The position numbers and the translations under genes are program-made. Shown piece by piece: positions 44,857 through 51,110 of a DNA stretch of 51,110 nt (within the stretch, counting starts at the first letter, position 1; each line of letters starts with the position of its first letter). The notes under the pieces are model-generated. The model was not told where the DNA came from. It was given only the letters and a program-made list of their open reading frames with translations, and did not search any database. Source of the DNA: Aliihoeflea sp. 40Bstr573 (GTDB lineage: Bacteria; Pseudomonadota; Alphaproteobacteria; Rhizobiales; Rhizobiaceae); the NCBI RefSeq assembly GCF_024105655.1, contig NZ_JAAAMH010000021.1:1-51110 (forward strand), read 5' to 3'.

Positions 44857-45648
44857 CTACATTGCGGGCAGGATAGCGATGTCGCGAATGTCACCATCCG
44901 CGCCGGTGATCTCCGCCACCATCTCTGTCGCGCCGGTTTCGAGGTCGACCGTGTAAAGGCCATTGCCTGCGACGAGCCAGGCGGTGTTTTCGCCCTCGGC
45001 GGTCGCCTGGATGTCGAGCGCGTAGGTCTCAGCGCCCTCGATACCGAGCGAGCCCAGGGTGGCCAGCGTGCCGTCGTTCGGCGCCGTCTGGCGCAGGAGC
45101 GCGCCGAGACCGGCGTCGATGTCGTACATCGCGGTCGCCTCGGGCGTGCCGATCGAATTGGTGTAGGCAGTGGCGACCACGTTCGGCGTGGCATCGGCAT
45201 TTTCGTCACCCGCCTCGAAGTTCAGCGAGCCGTCGACCGTCGTCTCGCCGGTATCAGGGTGGATGCGCAGGTTGGTGCCGTCGGTGCCCATCACGCGGAT
45301 GCGGTCGGCGACGGGGTTGAAGTCGACCATGCCTTCGACGCCGTCAGGCAGCATCTCGGAAAGCTGCTCGCCAGCCGTCGCGGCGCCGGATTCAAGGTCG
45401 ATGGTCACAATCGTGCCATCGCCGGCCACACCGTAAAGCATGTTGTCGGCCGGGCGCACGTCGATGCCGATCAGGCTGTCGACGCCCTCGACCTCGGCTG
45501 TGTTGGAAATTTCGGGCGCATCGGTATCGAACCAGACGAGCGTCTTGTCGCCGACGAGACCTACGGCAGGGGCGGCAGCGGCGGCGGATGCAAGGCCGAG
45601 CGTGGCGACGCCGGCAGCAAGGGCGATGCGGGTGAGACGAATGGACAT
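44857..45648 (-). CDS. Exported DUF4394 protein
   Basis: A 263-residue protein with a Sec signal peptide (first about 26 residues, ending in AAAAAP). The rest is a DUF4394-type repeat of acidic beta segments (GIDVRPADNMLYGV, DFNPVADRIRVMG), suggesting a beta-propeller in the periplasm or outside the cell. AGGAG lies eight bases before the ATG. The gene is divergent from an ECF sigma gene and has the same promoter motif, so it is likely a target of that sigma factor. Function unknown. Confidence 0.9.
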   Translation of the reverse strand: MSIRLTRIALAAGVATLGLASAAAAAPAVGLVGDKTLVWFDTDAPEISNTAEVEGVDSLIGIDVRPADNMLYGVAGDGTIVTIDLESGAATAGEQLSEMLPDGVEGMVDFNPVADRIRVMGTDGTNLRIHPDTGETTVDGSLNFEAGDENADATPNVVATAYTNSIGTPEATAMYDIDAGLGALLRQTAPNDGTLATLGSLGIEGAETYALDIQATAEGENTAWLVAGNGLYTVDLETGATEMVAEITGADGDIRDIAILPAM

Positions 45649-45724
45649 TGACGGTTCTCCTGTTGGCGTTTCAAAGAACGTTTCGGGGAGAGGCGCGCGT
45701 TGTTTCGCGCAGGTCCTCCGACTG

Positions 45725-45754
45725 CTTTACACGCGAGTCGCCCATCTGGATGCA
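45725..45754 (-). promoter_or_regulatory. Putative ECF sigma promoter of the DUF4394 gene
   Basis: On the reverse strand TGCATC (45754-45749), 16 bases, then GTGTAAAG (45732-45725). The leader to the ATG would be about 70 bases. The two motifs recur in the opposite orientation at 45780-45810. Confidence 0.7.
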
Positions 45755-45779
45755 GCGATGCGGATTTTTTTCGTGCCCT

Positions 45780-45810
45780 TGCATCGGAAGGGAGTGCGGC
45801 ATGTGTAAAG
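45780..45810 (+). promoter_or_regulatory. Putative ECF sigma promoter of the sigma gene
   Basis: TGCATC (45780-45785), 17 bases, then GTGTAAAG (45803-45810). The leader to the sigma start would be about 25 bases. It is the mate of the reverse-strand promoter 25 bases to the left. Confidence 0.7.
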
Positions 45811-45841
45811 TGGGCGGGAAGACAGAACGGGGAGCGACGCA

Positions 45842-46387
45842 TTGGATGCACGAATGGACGATTGCGACAGCTTGATGCGCCGCGTGGCGAATGGAGACCG
45901 GTCGGCGCTGGCCGCGATCTTCGACCTCGAAGCCGCCCGCCTCGTCGCCATCGCCAAGCGCATCGTGCGCCGGCGCGAACTTGCCGAGGACGTCGTCCAG
46001 GAAGCCTTCGTCACCATCTGGCGCAAGGCAGCGCTTTTCGATCATGAGCGCGGTGCGGCGCGTGCCTGGATGACCACGATCGTTCGCCACCGCGCGCTCA
46101 ACCTCATCCGCGACGGCAGCCGCCTCGATTTCCACGATGCCGACCAGCTCGCCACGCTCGGCGACCGCGCCGCAGACGCCGACGCGGCCTATGCCGACCT
46201 GCCGGAGACGGAAGACCTGAAGCGCTGCCTCGACCAGCTCGAGCCGGAGCGGCGCCGCTCCATCGTCATGGCCTACGTCGTGGGCTTTTCGCATGGCGAG
46301 ATCGCCGCCCATCTGGGCGCACCCGTGGGCACCGTGAAAGCCTGGATCAGGCGCGGCGTCGCTTCGCTCAAGGAGTGCCTGTCATGA
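45842..46387 (+). CDS. ECF-type RNA polymerase sigma factor (SigK-like)
   Basis: A 181-residue sigma factor with region 2 (LVAIAKRIVRRRELAEDVVQEAFVTIW, with DVVQEAF) and region 4 (IVMAYVVGFSHGEIAAHLGAPVGTVKAWIRRG). It is followed by an overlapping RskA-like anti-sigma gene, as in SigK/RskA systems. The TTG at 45842 has GGGGAG seven bases upstream; the next Met (45854) is 19 bases away, so a TTG start is likely. Its own gene has the motif shared with the DUF4394 promoter, predicting autoregulation. Confidence 0.9.
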   Translation: MDARMDDCDSLMRRVANGDRSALAAIFDLEAARLVAIAKRIVRRRELAEDVVQEAFVTIWRKAALFDHERGAARAWMTTIVRHRALNLIRDGSRLDFHDADQLATLGDRAADADAAYADLPETEDLKRCLDQLEPERRRSIVMAYVVGFSHGEIAAHLGAPVGTVKAWIRRGVASLKECLS

Positions 46388-47154
46388 CGAGCCAGGAACT
46401 CATCATGCGCGCCGGCGATTACGTGCTCGGCCTGATGGACGAGGCCGACCGCGCCCGCGCCGAACGCGACATGACGATCGACCCGGAATTCCGCGAGGCC
46501 GTCTGGTCGCTTGCGCAGCGCTTGGAAGTCCTCGACAGAAGTGCGCCGTTTGAGCCGGTGAGCGATACCTTGTGGTCGCGCATTGAGGCGGCGACCGCTG
46601 GTACGTCCCAGCAAACGCGTCTTGAGCTCGTGCAATCGGACATGGCGGCCTCCGGCACTCCCCTCACCGCGCCTGACCGCCATGGAGTTCTCGGCCTCAG
46701 GCGGCCGATGTCCGGCTTCTTTCGCGGTGCGCGGGGAACCGCACTCGCCGCCACCATGCTGGCAGCCTGCGCGCTCGGCTATGTGGTCGGCCAGGCGTCG
46801 GTCACCGCTCGCGATCCGGAGGTGGTCGTCGTGCTTCTCAATGAAGAGGACGTGCCCGGAGCTCTGGTCGAGGCCTATGGCGACGACCGCGTCCGCATTC
46901 TGCCGCTGACCGATTTCGACGTGCCGGCCGGCAAGGTTCTGGAAGTTTGGACGCTCTACGACGCAGCTGTCGGGCCCGTTTCCCTCGGCACGATGTCATC
47001 GTCGCGCGAGGCGGTGCTCTCCGGCCCCGACCTGCCAACGCCGCGCCCCGACCAGCTCTACGAGATCACGCTCGAGGATGCGCCACGGTCACCTGCCGGC
47101 CGGCCGCTCGGGCCGATCCTCGTCAAGGGGCTCGCCGTTTCCCCGCCGCGATGA
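46384..47154 (+). CDS. RskA-family anti-sigma factor
   Basis: A 256-residue single-pass membrane protein. The N-terminal cytoplasmic part (to about 115) would hold the sigma factor. A membrane segment (TALAATMLAACALGYVVG) is followed by a periplasmic RskA-type domain with PLTDFDVPAGKVLEVWTLYD and a C-terminal beta pattern. No zinc-binding HxxxCxxC motif is seen, as in RskA. The ATG overlaps the sigma stop (ATGA). Its 3' end runs 32 bases into the convergent MFS gene. Confidence 0.92.
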   Translation: MTSQELIMRAGDYVLGLMDEADRARAERDMTIDPEFREAVWSLAQRLEVLDRSAPFEPVSDTLWSRIEAATAGTSQQTRLELVQSDMAASGTPLTAPDRHGVLGLRRPMSGFFRGARGTALAATMLAACALGYVVGQASVTARDPEVVVVLLNEEDVPGALVEAYGDDRVRILPLTDFDVPAGKVLEVWTLYDAAVGPVSLGTMSSSREAVLSGPDLPTPRPDQLYEITLEDAPRSPAGRPLGPILVKGLAVSPPR

Positions 47155-48337
47155 GCGGAACAAGGACCGCCGCACCGACCAGCCCGGTGAGGCCGAGGAA
47201 CCAGCCATGGCCGGTCCAGCCCGCCCGCTCGATGATGAAGGCGGCGAGCGGCGGGCTTGCAAGGGTCGCAAGGCCGCCCGCCTGGCTGACGAGGCCGATC
47301 GCGGCCGGAATTGCCTGCGGCCGCGAGACCAGGAACGGGATCACCGCAAACAGCGCCGAGGCGACAACGCCGCTCGCCACCGCCATCGCCACGGCACCCC
47401 AGCTTGCCGCGAGCGGACCGCCCGCCACGAAGGCGAAATGGGCGGCGATGGTTGTCACGACGAACGCGGCCAGCGCCAAGAGCACGATGAAGCGCGCGGT
47501 GCGACCGGCAACAAGAACGCCGGCGAGCGCATTGCCGATAGGTGTCGCAAGCGCCACCATCGCGGGTGCGATGAGGAGCGTGCCCGGGACCGCGGCGAAA
47601 GTCGGCATGAAGGTGAACAGCGCCACCGATTGCAGGACGAAGGCGCCGAAAGCGAATGCAACGAGCAGGATCGGCAGGCTGAAAACACCGGATGCGCCAG
47701 CCGCGGCGGGCGCGGCGTCGGCCGGAACGCCCGTCAGCCAACGCAGGACGATGTTCGAGGCGAGCGCGAGCGCTGCGAAGAGAAGGACAACGACGAGCAG
47801 GTAAGACTGCGCACCGAAGGCGGGCACGATCAGGCCTGCCAGCACATCCGACACCGCATAGCCGAGTGGGACGAAGCCGCTCCAGATTGCCAAGACAGGG
47901 CCGCGCCAGGCGGGCGGCGAGATTGCCGTCAGCAGCGAAGGCAAGCCGACGCAAAGAACGACATAGCCAAGCCCCTCGATCATACGGGCGATAAAGATCA
48001 GGCCGGGCTCGGTCGTCGCGGCGAGGACCAGCCCGCCTGGAACGATGATGGCGGCGGCGACGACGAAGGCGCGCTGCGGCCCCATCCGCGCGATGGCGAA
48101 ACCGGCCGGCAATGCGGCGAGGGCAACAAAGATGCCGATAAGCGCCGTCACCCAGCCCGCCTCGACCAGCGTCATGCCCACCGCCTCGACATACCACCCG
48201 ATCAGCGGCGCGGTCTTTGCGAGTTGCGCGCCGGTGAAGACGCCGGTCGCCAGCAGCAAGACGATAGCGGCAATGCGCAGGGGTCTGTCGGCAGGTAGGG
48301 TTTGCAAGTGCCGGCTCCGGCGCGTTGTGTCGCGCAC
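47123..48337 (-). CDS. MFS transporter (CynX/NimT-like)
   Basis: Major facilitator, 404 residues with twelve helices, of the cyanate/nitroimidazole-type subgroup by overall look (APLIGWYVEAVGMTLVEAGWVTALIG, then FAIARMGPQRAF). The substrate is unknown. It overlaps the anti-sigma gene by 32 bases, tail to tail, which is unusually long. Upstream DNA (48338-48481) contains only a 14-bp GC palindrome at 48411-48424 and the next gene's terminator. Confidence 0.88.
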   Translation of the reverse strand: MRDTTRRSRHLQTLPADRPLRIAAIVLLLATGVFTGAQLAKTAPLIGWYVEAVGMTLVEAGWVTALIGIFVALAALPAGFAIARMGPQRAFVVAAAIIVPGGLVLAATTEPGLIFIARMIEGLGYVVLCVGLPSLLTAISPPAWRGPVLAIWSGFVPLGYAVSDVLAGLIVPAFGAQSYLLVVVLLFAALALASNIVLRWLTGVPADAAPAAAGASGVFSLPILLVAFAFGAFVLQSVALFTFMPTFAAVPGTLLIAPAMVALATPIGNALAGVLVAGRTARFIVLLALAAFVVTTIAAHFAFVAGGPLAASWGAVAMAVASGVVASALFAVIPFLVSRPQAIPAAIGLVSQAGGLATLASPPLAAFIIERAGWTGHGWFLGLTGLVGAAVLVPLIAAGKRRAP

Positions 48338-48432
48338 TTCTTATCGAGAGAGGTTTGCCTTGTCGCTTTCCAACCGACCCATTTGCATGGGCCAAGTTGT
48401 CCGTGGGCAAGCGCCGGCCGGCGCCGCAAACG

Positions 48433-48460
48433 AAAACCGCCGGACTATGAGCCCGGCGGT
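48433..48460 (-). terminator. Intrinsic terminator of the BMP gene
   Basis: Perfect 8-bp arms (ACCGCCGG / CCGGCGGT) with a 9-base loop and four Ts on the reverse strand, 21 bases beyond the stop codon. Confidence 0.8.
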
Positions 48461-48481
48461 CCTAAGACTGGTCTTGCTTGA

Positions 48482-49477
48482 TCAGTAGGGGCAGGCGTTG
48501 TCGGACATGAAGTCGTGCACTTCGACCGCGCCGGAGATGATGTCGGCCTTGGCCTTTTCGGCGGCCGCCTTCATTTCCTCGGTGACGAGTTCGGCATTGT
48601 TCTCGTCCATCGCATAGCCCACGCCATCCTCGGCAAGGCCGAGATTCTGGATGCCATAGTCGAACGAGCCGTCCTTGGCGTCCATAAAGGCATTGTAGAC
48701 GGCCACGTCGACCCGTTTGATCATCGAGGTCAGCACCTTGCCCGGGTGCATGCCGTTCTGGTTGGAATCCACGCCGATGCCGAGAATGTCGGCATCTGCC
48801 GCCGCCTGGAGCACGCCGACGCCGGTGCCGCCGGCCGCGTGGTAGACCACGTCCGCGCCCTGGTCGATCTGGTTGCGGGTGATCTCGCCGCCGCGGGTCG
48901 GATCATTCCAGGCAGCGGGCGTGTCGCCGGTATAGTTGCGGATGACGTTGGCATCCGGATTGGCTGCCTTGACGCCGCCGACATAGCCGCACTCGAACTT
49001 GCCGATGAGCGGAACCTGCATGCCGCCGACGAAGCCGACCGTGCCGGTTTCCGACGCCATGCCCGCGAGGATGCCGACCAGGTAGGAGCCTTCCTGCTCC
49101 TTGAAGACGATCGAGCGGACGTTCGGCTTCTCGACGACCATGTCGATGATGGCGAAGTCCGTCTCGGGATATTCCTCGGCAACAACCTCGAGGGCGGCGG
49201 CCCAGTTGAAGCCCGCCATAACGATCGGGTTGCGGCCGTCCTCGGCGAAGCGGCGCAGCGCCTGCTCGCGCTGGGCCTCGTTCGAGATCTCGAACTCGAC
49301 ATATTCGATCCCGGTCTCTTCCTTGAACTTCTCGGCGCCGCCGAACGAAGCCTCGTTAAAGGACTTGTCGAACTTGCCGCCGAGATCGAAGAGAAGACCG
49401 GGGCTGATCTCGTCCTGGGCAAAGGCCGGAACGGTCAATAGTGTTGCGGCCAGAAGGCCAAGAACCATACGCTTCAT
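48482..49477 (-). CDS. BMP-family nucleoside-binding protein (NupN type)
   Basis: Periplasmic substrate-binding protein, 331 residues, with a Sec signal peptide (MKRMVLGLLAATLLTVPAFAQ). The BMP pattern is clear: LLFDLGGKFDKSFNEASFGGAEKF, then VVYHAAGGTGVGVLQAA and SNQNGMHPGKVLTSMIKR. It lacks a lipobox, so it is soluble. It is the natural partner of the ATPase and permeases at 39-43 kb, but lies 5.6 kb upstream of them as its own unit with its own terminator. Confidence 0.93.
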   Translation of the reverse strand: MKRMVLGLLAATLLTVPAFAQDEISPGLLFDLGGKFDKSFNEASFGGAEKFKEETGIEYVEFEISNEAQREQALRRFAEDGRNPIVMAGFNWAAALEVVAEEYPETDFAIIDMVVEKPNVRSIVFKEQEGSYLVGILAGMASETGTVGFVGGMQVPLIGKFECGYVGGVKAANPDANVIRNYTGDTPAAWNDPTRGGEITRNQIDQGADVVYHAAGGTGVGVLQAAADADILGIGVDSNQNGMHPGKVLTSMIKRVDVAVYNAFMDAKDGSFDYGIQNLGLAEDGVGYAMDENNAELVTEEMKAAAEKAKADIISGAVEVHDFMSDNACPY

Positions 49478-49672
49478 CGTGATCCACACCCTGTCGGTTG
49501 TCTTGCCTGGTGCCGGCGCGACGGGCGATCCCCGCACGCCGGTCGGCGGGGTATCCCCCGCTCTGGCAGCACTCTTGCACGCAGGCGCACAAAATTCACG
49601 CGGAATTTTGACCTTTGGCTAACAGGATGAATGGCTTCGCTCGCCTTGGGCGAGAAGGCCAGCCTGGACCAA

Positions 49673-50341
49673 TCAGACGACAGCGGCCGCCGCCGACACC
49701 TGACAGGCGACGCCCGTACCTTGGAGACCGCAATAGCCGTAAGGGTTCTTGGCCAAATATTGCTGATGGTCCTCCTCGGCATAATAGAACACGGGCGCGG
49801 CCATGATTTCCGTTGTCACGCTGCCCAGTCCCTTTGCCTTCAGCGCTCGCTCATACTGTGCCTTCGAGGCTTCGGCCGCCTCCAACTGGGCATCGGTCGT
49901 GGTGTAGATCGCAGAGCGGTACGTGGTGCCAACGTCATTGCCCTGCCGCATGCCCTGCGTCGGGTCGTGGCTTTCCCAGAATATGCGCAAAAGTTCGCCA
50001 AGGGAGACTTCCTTGGGGTCGAAAATCACCTTGACCACCTCAGCATGGCCGGTGAGCCCCGTGCAGGTTTCCTGATAGGTGGGGTTCGGCGTGATGCCGC
50101 CAGCATAGCCGACTGCCGTCAACCACACGCCCGGCGTCTGCCAGAACAGGCGCTCGGCGCCCCAGAAGCAGCCCATGCCAAAGTAGATCGTTTCGAAGCC
50201 TTCCGGCGCCTCGGATTTCTGCGCGATGCCGGAGACGTAATGACTGGCGGCGGTGGGGATCGCATTGGCGCGGCCGGGCAACGCCTCGGCCTTGGTTGGC
50301 AGCTTCAGTTTCTTGTTCAAGATGCCGTCCATAAAGAACAT
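49673..50341 (-). CDS. msrA: Peptide methionine sulfoxide reductase MsrA
   Basis: Repairs oxidised methionine (S-sulfoxide), 222 residues. The catalytic GCFWGAE has Cys58, and a C-terminal [10 protein letters not shown] supplies recycling cysteines. The N-terminal extension of about 50 residues without a signal peptide is common in rhizobial MsrA. The 195 bases between it and the BMP gene contain nothing I can name. Confidence 0.95.
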   Translation of the reverse strand: MFFMDGILNKKLKLPTKAEALPGRANAIPTAASHYVSGIAQKSEAPEGFETIYFGMGCFWGAERLFWQTPGVWLTAVGYAGGITPNPTYQETCTGLTGHAEVVKVIFDPKEVSLGELLRIFWESHDPTQGMRQGNDVGTTYRSAIYTTTDAQLEAAEASKAQYERALKAKGLGSVTTEIMAAPVFYYAEEDHQQYLAKNPYGYCGLQGTGVACQVSAAAAVV

Positions 50342-50369
50342 CGCCTATCTCCTTCGAGCGGCCTGCCGC

Positions 50370-50690
50370 TCATGCATGCAGCGCCTGCCGCGGGTCTCGC
50401 CGGCGCCTGTATCCAATGGCGTAGAATATGAGGGCGAGGCCGCAGAAAACCAAGATGGCGGGGGCGGAAGCTATCGAAACCGTGATCGGTGGCCAGAAAT
50501 CAGCAACCGGCCCGGCCGGATCGATGCCCGCGAGCATCGTTTCCAGATCGAGCCCGGCGGCAAGCGCCGCATCGCGCAGCGGCGTAAGCGACACGGCATT
50601 GGCCGCGATCGAGCGCGCGGCGTCGATGACGGCGACGATCACGGCGATTGAGAGGAAGAACGACGAGACGATGCGAAACAGGAAACCCAT
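50370..50690 (-). CDS. Small two-helix membrane protein of unknown function
   Basis: A 106-residue protein with an N-terminal hydrophobic helix (LFRIVSSFFLSIAVIVAVIDAA) and a second helix (IASAPAILVFCGLALIFYAIGY) ending in a basic tail (RRRRDPRQ). The loop between is acidic and probably periplasmic. It precedes msrA by 28 bases in the same direction. I do not recognise a named family, though similar proteins occur widely in Rhizobiales. Confidence 0.7.
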   Translation of the reverse strand: MGFLFRIVSSFFLSIAVIVAVIDAARSIAANAVSLTPLRDAALAAGLDLETMLAGIDPAGPVADFWPPITVSIASAPAILVFCGLALIFYAIGYRRRRDPRQALHA

Positions 50691-50901
50691 GAGCGATCCT
50701 TACCACGCCCCCCCACCTTCGGCGAAGCGCTCTCGAGGTGCTAGTCCAAGCTGCCCAAAGGCGCAATCCGGCGCGATGCCATCATGCTTCGCCGATGAAA
50801 TTCCGCAACGGTTCGCTTTCGCGGCGTTGAGGCCTTCACAAGGCCGTTGCAATCGACTAGATCAGCGCCGTGCCGCCCGAGATGCTCGGCCGCGGCGCGC
50901 C
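50691..50901. other. Gene-free stretch between the small membrane protein and tRNA-Ser
   Basis: I see no convincing coding frame, terminator or operator here. It should contain the promoters of the tRNA (forward) and of the membrane protein gene (reverse). Confidence 0.5.
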
Positions 50902-51110
50902 GGAGAGGTGGCCGAGTGGTCGAAGGCGCACGCCTGGAAAGTGTGTAGGCGGGAAACCGTCTCGAGGGTTCGAATCCCTCTCTCTCCGCCACTTCAGTCC
51001 TTGAGTGGGCACTGAGTTTACGCCGTTTTTTCCGGTGAGCGCCTGGAGCAGCCGGGTCTTCGATCCCATGATCCGGACCTCGCCGTCCGCAACCTCGACG
51101 CGCTGGGCGA
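50857..51110 (-). CDS. C-terminal end of a site-specific recombinase (partial, enters from the right edge)
   Basis: The open frame from the right edge reads [18 protein letters not shown], then [21 protein letters not shown], then runs antisense through the tRNA-Ser to a stop at 50857. The first part resembles the C-terminus of large serine recombinases seen in rhizobia, where the final residues are encoded over the tRNA 3' end into which the element has inserted. The beginning and catalytic domain lie outside the window. The residues after KW are simply the antisense of the tRNA, so the true protein end is unclear. Confidence 0.5.
   Translation of the reverse strand, partial: AQRVEVADGEVRIMGSKTRLLQALTGKNGVNSVPTQGLKWRRERDSNPRDGFPPTHFPGVRLRPLGHLSGAPRPSISGGTALI
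50902..50991 (+). tRNA. tRNA-Ser (anticodon GGA)
   Basis: Acceptor stem GGAGAGG pairs with TCTCTCC, D-arm GCCG...GGC, anticodon stem CACGC/GTGTG with loop CTGGAAA, a long variable arm typical of serine, and T-arm GAGGG-TTCGAAT-CCCTC. The discriminator G and CCA are encoded. The 3' end is the apparent insertion site of a mobile element entering from the right. Confidence 0.95.

Noticed and set aside
47078-48298. 406-codon forward frame across the MFS gene
   Set aside because: Antisense of a twelve-helix transporter; highly charged repetitive composition.
48411-48424. GC-only palindrome GCGCCGGCCGGCGC
   Set aside because: Expected often by chance in DNA of this composition; no positional support for an operator.
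50741-50992. Reverse frame [19 protein letters not shown]
   Set aside because: Classic false protein produced by reading a tRNA-Ser gene antisense.

Overview
The window is high-GC (low to mid 60s percent by eye) bacterial chromosome. Gene content and order point to an alphaproteobacterium of the order Hyphomicrobiales (Rhizobiales), probably near Mesorhizobium or the Phyllobacteriaceae. The signs are a ubiE-ubiB-coaBC block, a ChoVWX-type betaine/choline importer, the NupNOPQ-type nucleoside importer with cdd/pnp/deoA, an iron-sulfur photolyase of the Agrobacterium PhrB type, an exact EcfG-type general stress promoter, and DUF2244/DUF6356/TIGR02281 proteins. The species call is inference; no rRNA gene is present.

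Layout. 1-5.2 kb: lepA, flanked on one side by what looks like the N-terminal stub of a tyrosine recombinase and on the other by an MmeI-like DNA methyltransferase that has lost its nuclease end, plus its small partner. 5.4-10.4 kb: osmoprotection (choVWX ABC importer, terminator, then a convergent BCCT carrier). 10.5-13.7 kb: cytochrome bd-type oxidase (cydAB) with a CPBP-type membrane protease. 13.8-16.4 kb: FeS photolyase and adenosine deaminase, convergent. 16.5-22.4 kb: ubiE-ubiB-coaBC, then a GntR regulator and a LigM-like O-demethylase with two operator-like sites between them. 22.5-25.8 kb: 1-Cys peroxiredoxin, prfC and ribokinase. 26-31.6 kb: Ada-like alkyltransferase, DUF2244 protein, nth, diguanylate cyclase, a CYTH/CHAD pair and a YciE/F ferritin-like stress protein with an EcfG-type promoter. 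31.9-35.3 kb: a 47-codon small ORF, a LysE exporter, a DJ-1/PfpI protein, dut, a flavin-binding-fold protein, an Lrp regulator and a divergent DUF6356 protein. 35.4-42.9 kb: nucleoside salvage (upp; a tight six-gene reverse-strand operon of importer ATPase, two permeases, cdd, pnp and deoA). 43-44.8 kb: iron-dependent alcohol dehydrogenase, thioesterase and slyX, all overlapping. 44.9-47.2 kb: DUF4394 exported protein divergent from an ECF sigma/anti-sigma pair. 47.1-50.7 kb: MFS transporter, nucleoside-binding protein, msrA and a small membrane protein. 50.9 kb to the end: tRNA-Ser(GGA), immediately followed by the C-terminal end of a recombinase that enters from the right edge.

How the parts work together. 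The importer genes and the distant substrate-binding protein should bring in nucleosides, which Cdd, PNP, DeoA, Add, Upp and RbsK convert to bases and (deoxy)ribose phosphates. ChoVWX and the BCCT carrier serve compatible-solute uptake. Stress and damage functions recur: photolyase, Ada, endonuclease III, peroxiredoxin, MsrA, YciE/F and DJ-1.

The most interesting signals are regulatory. Two nearly identical back-to-back promoters (TGCATC, 16 or 17 bases, GTGTAAAG) lie between the DUF4394 gene and the ECF sigma gene, and predict a self-contained sigma/anti-sigma/exported-protein circuit. An exact GGAAC-N16-CGTT promoter lies ahead of the YciE/F gene. Paired sites seven helical turns apart lie ahead of the LigM-like gene. 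Both window edges carry recombinase remnants or ends, which suggests that lepA and the tRNA-Ser gene are sites of past element insertion.
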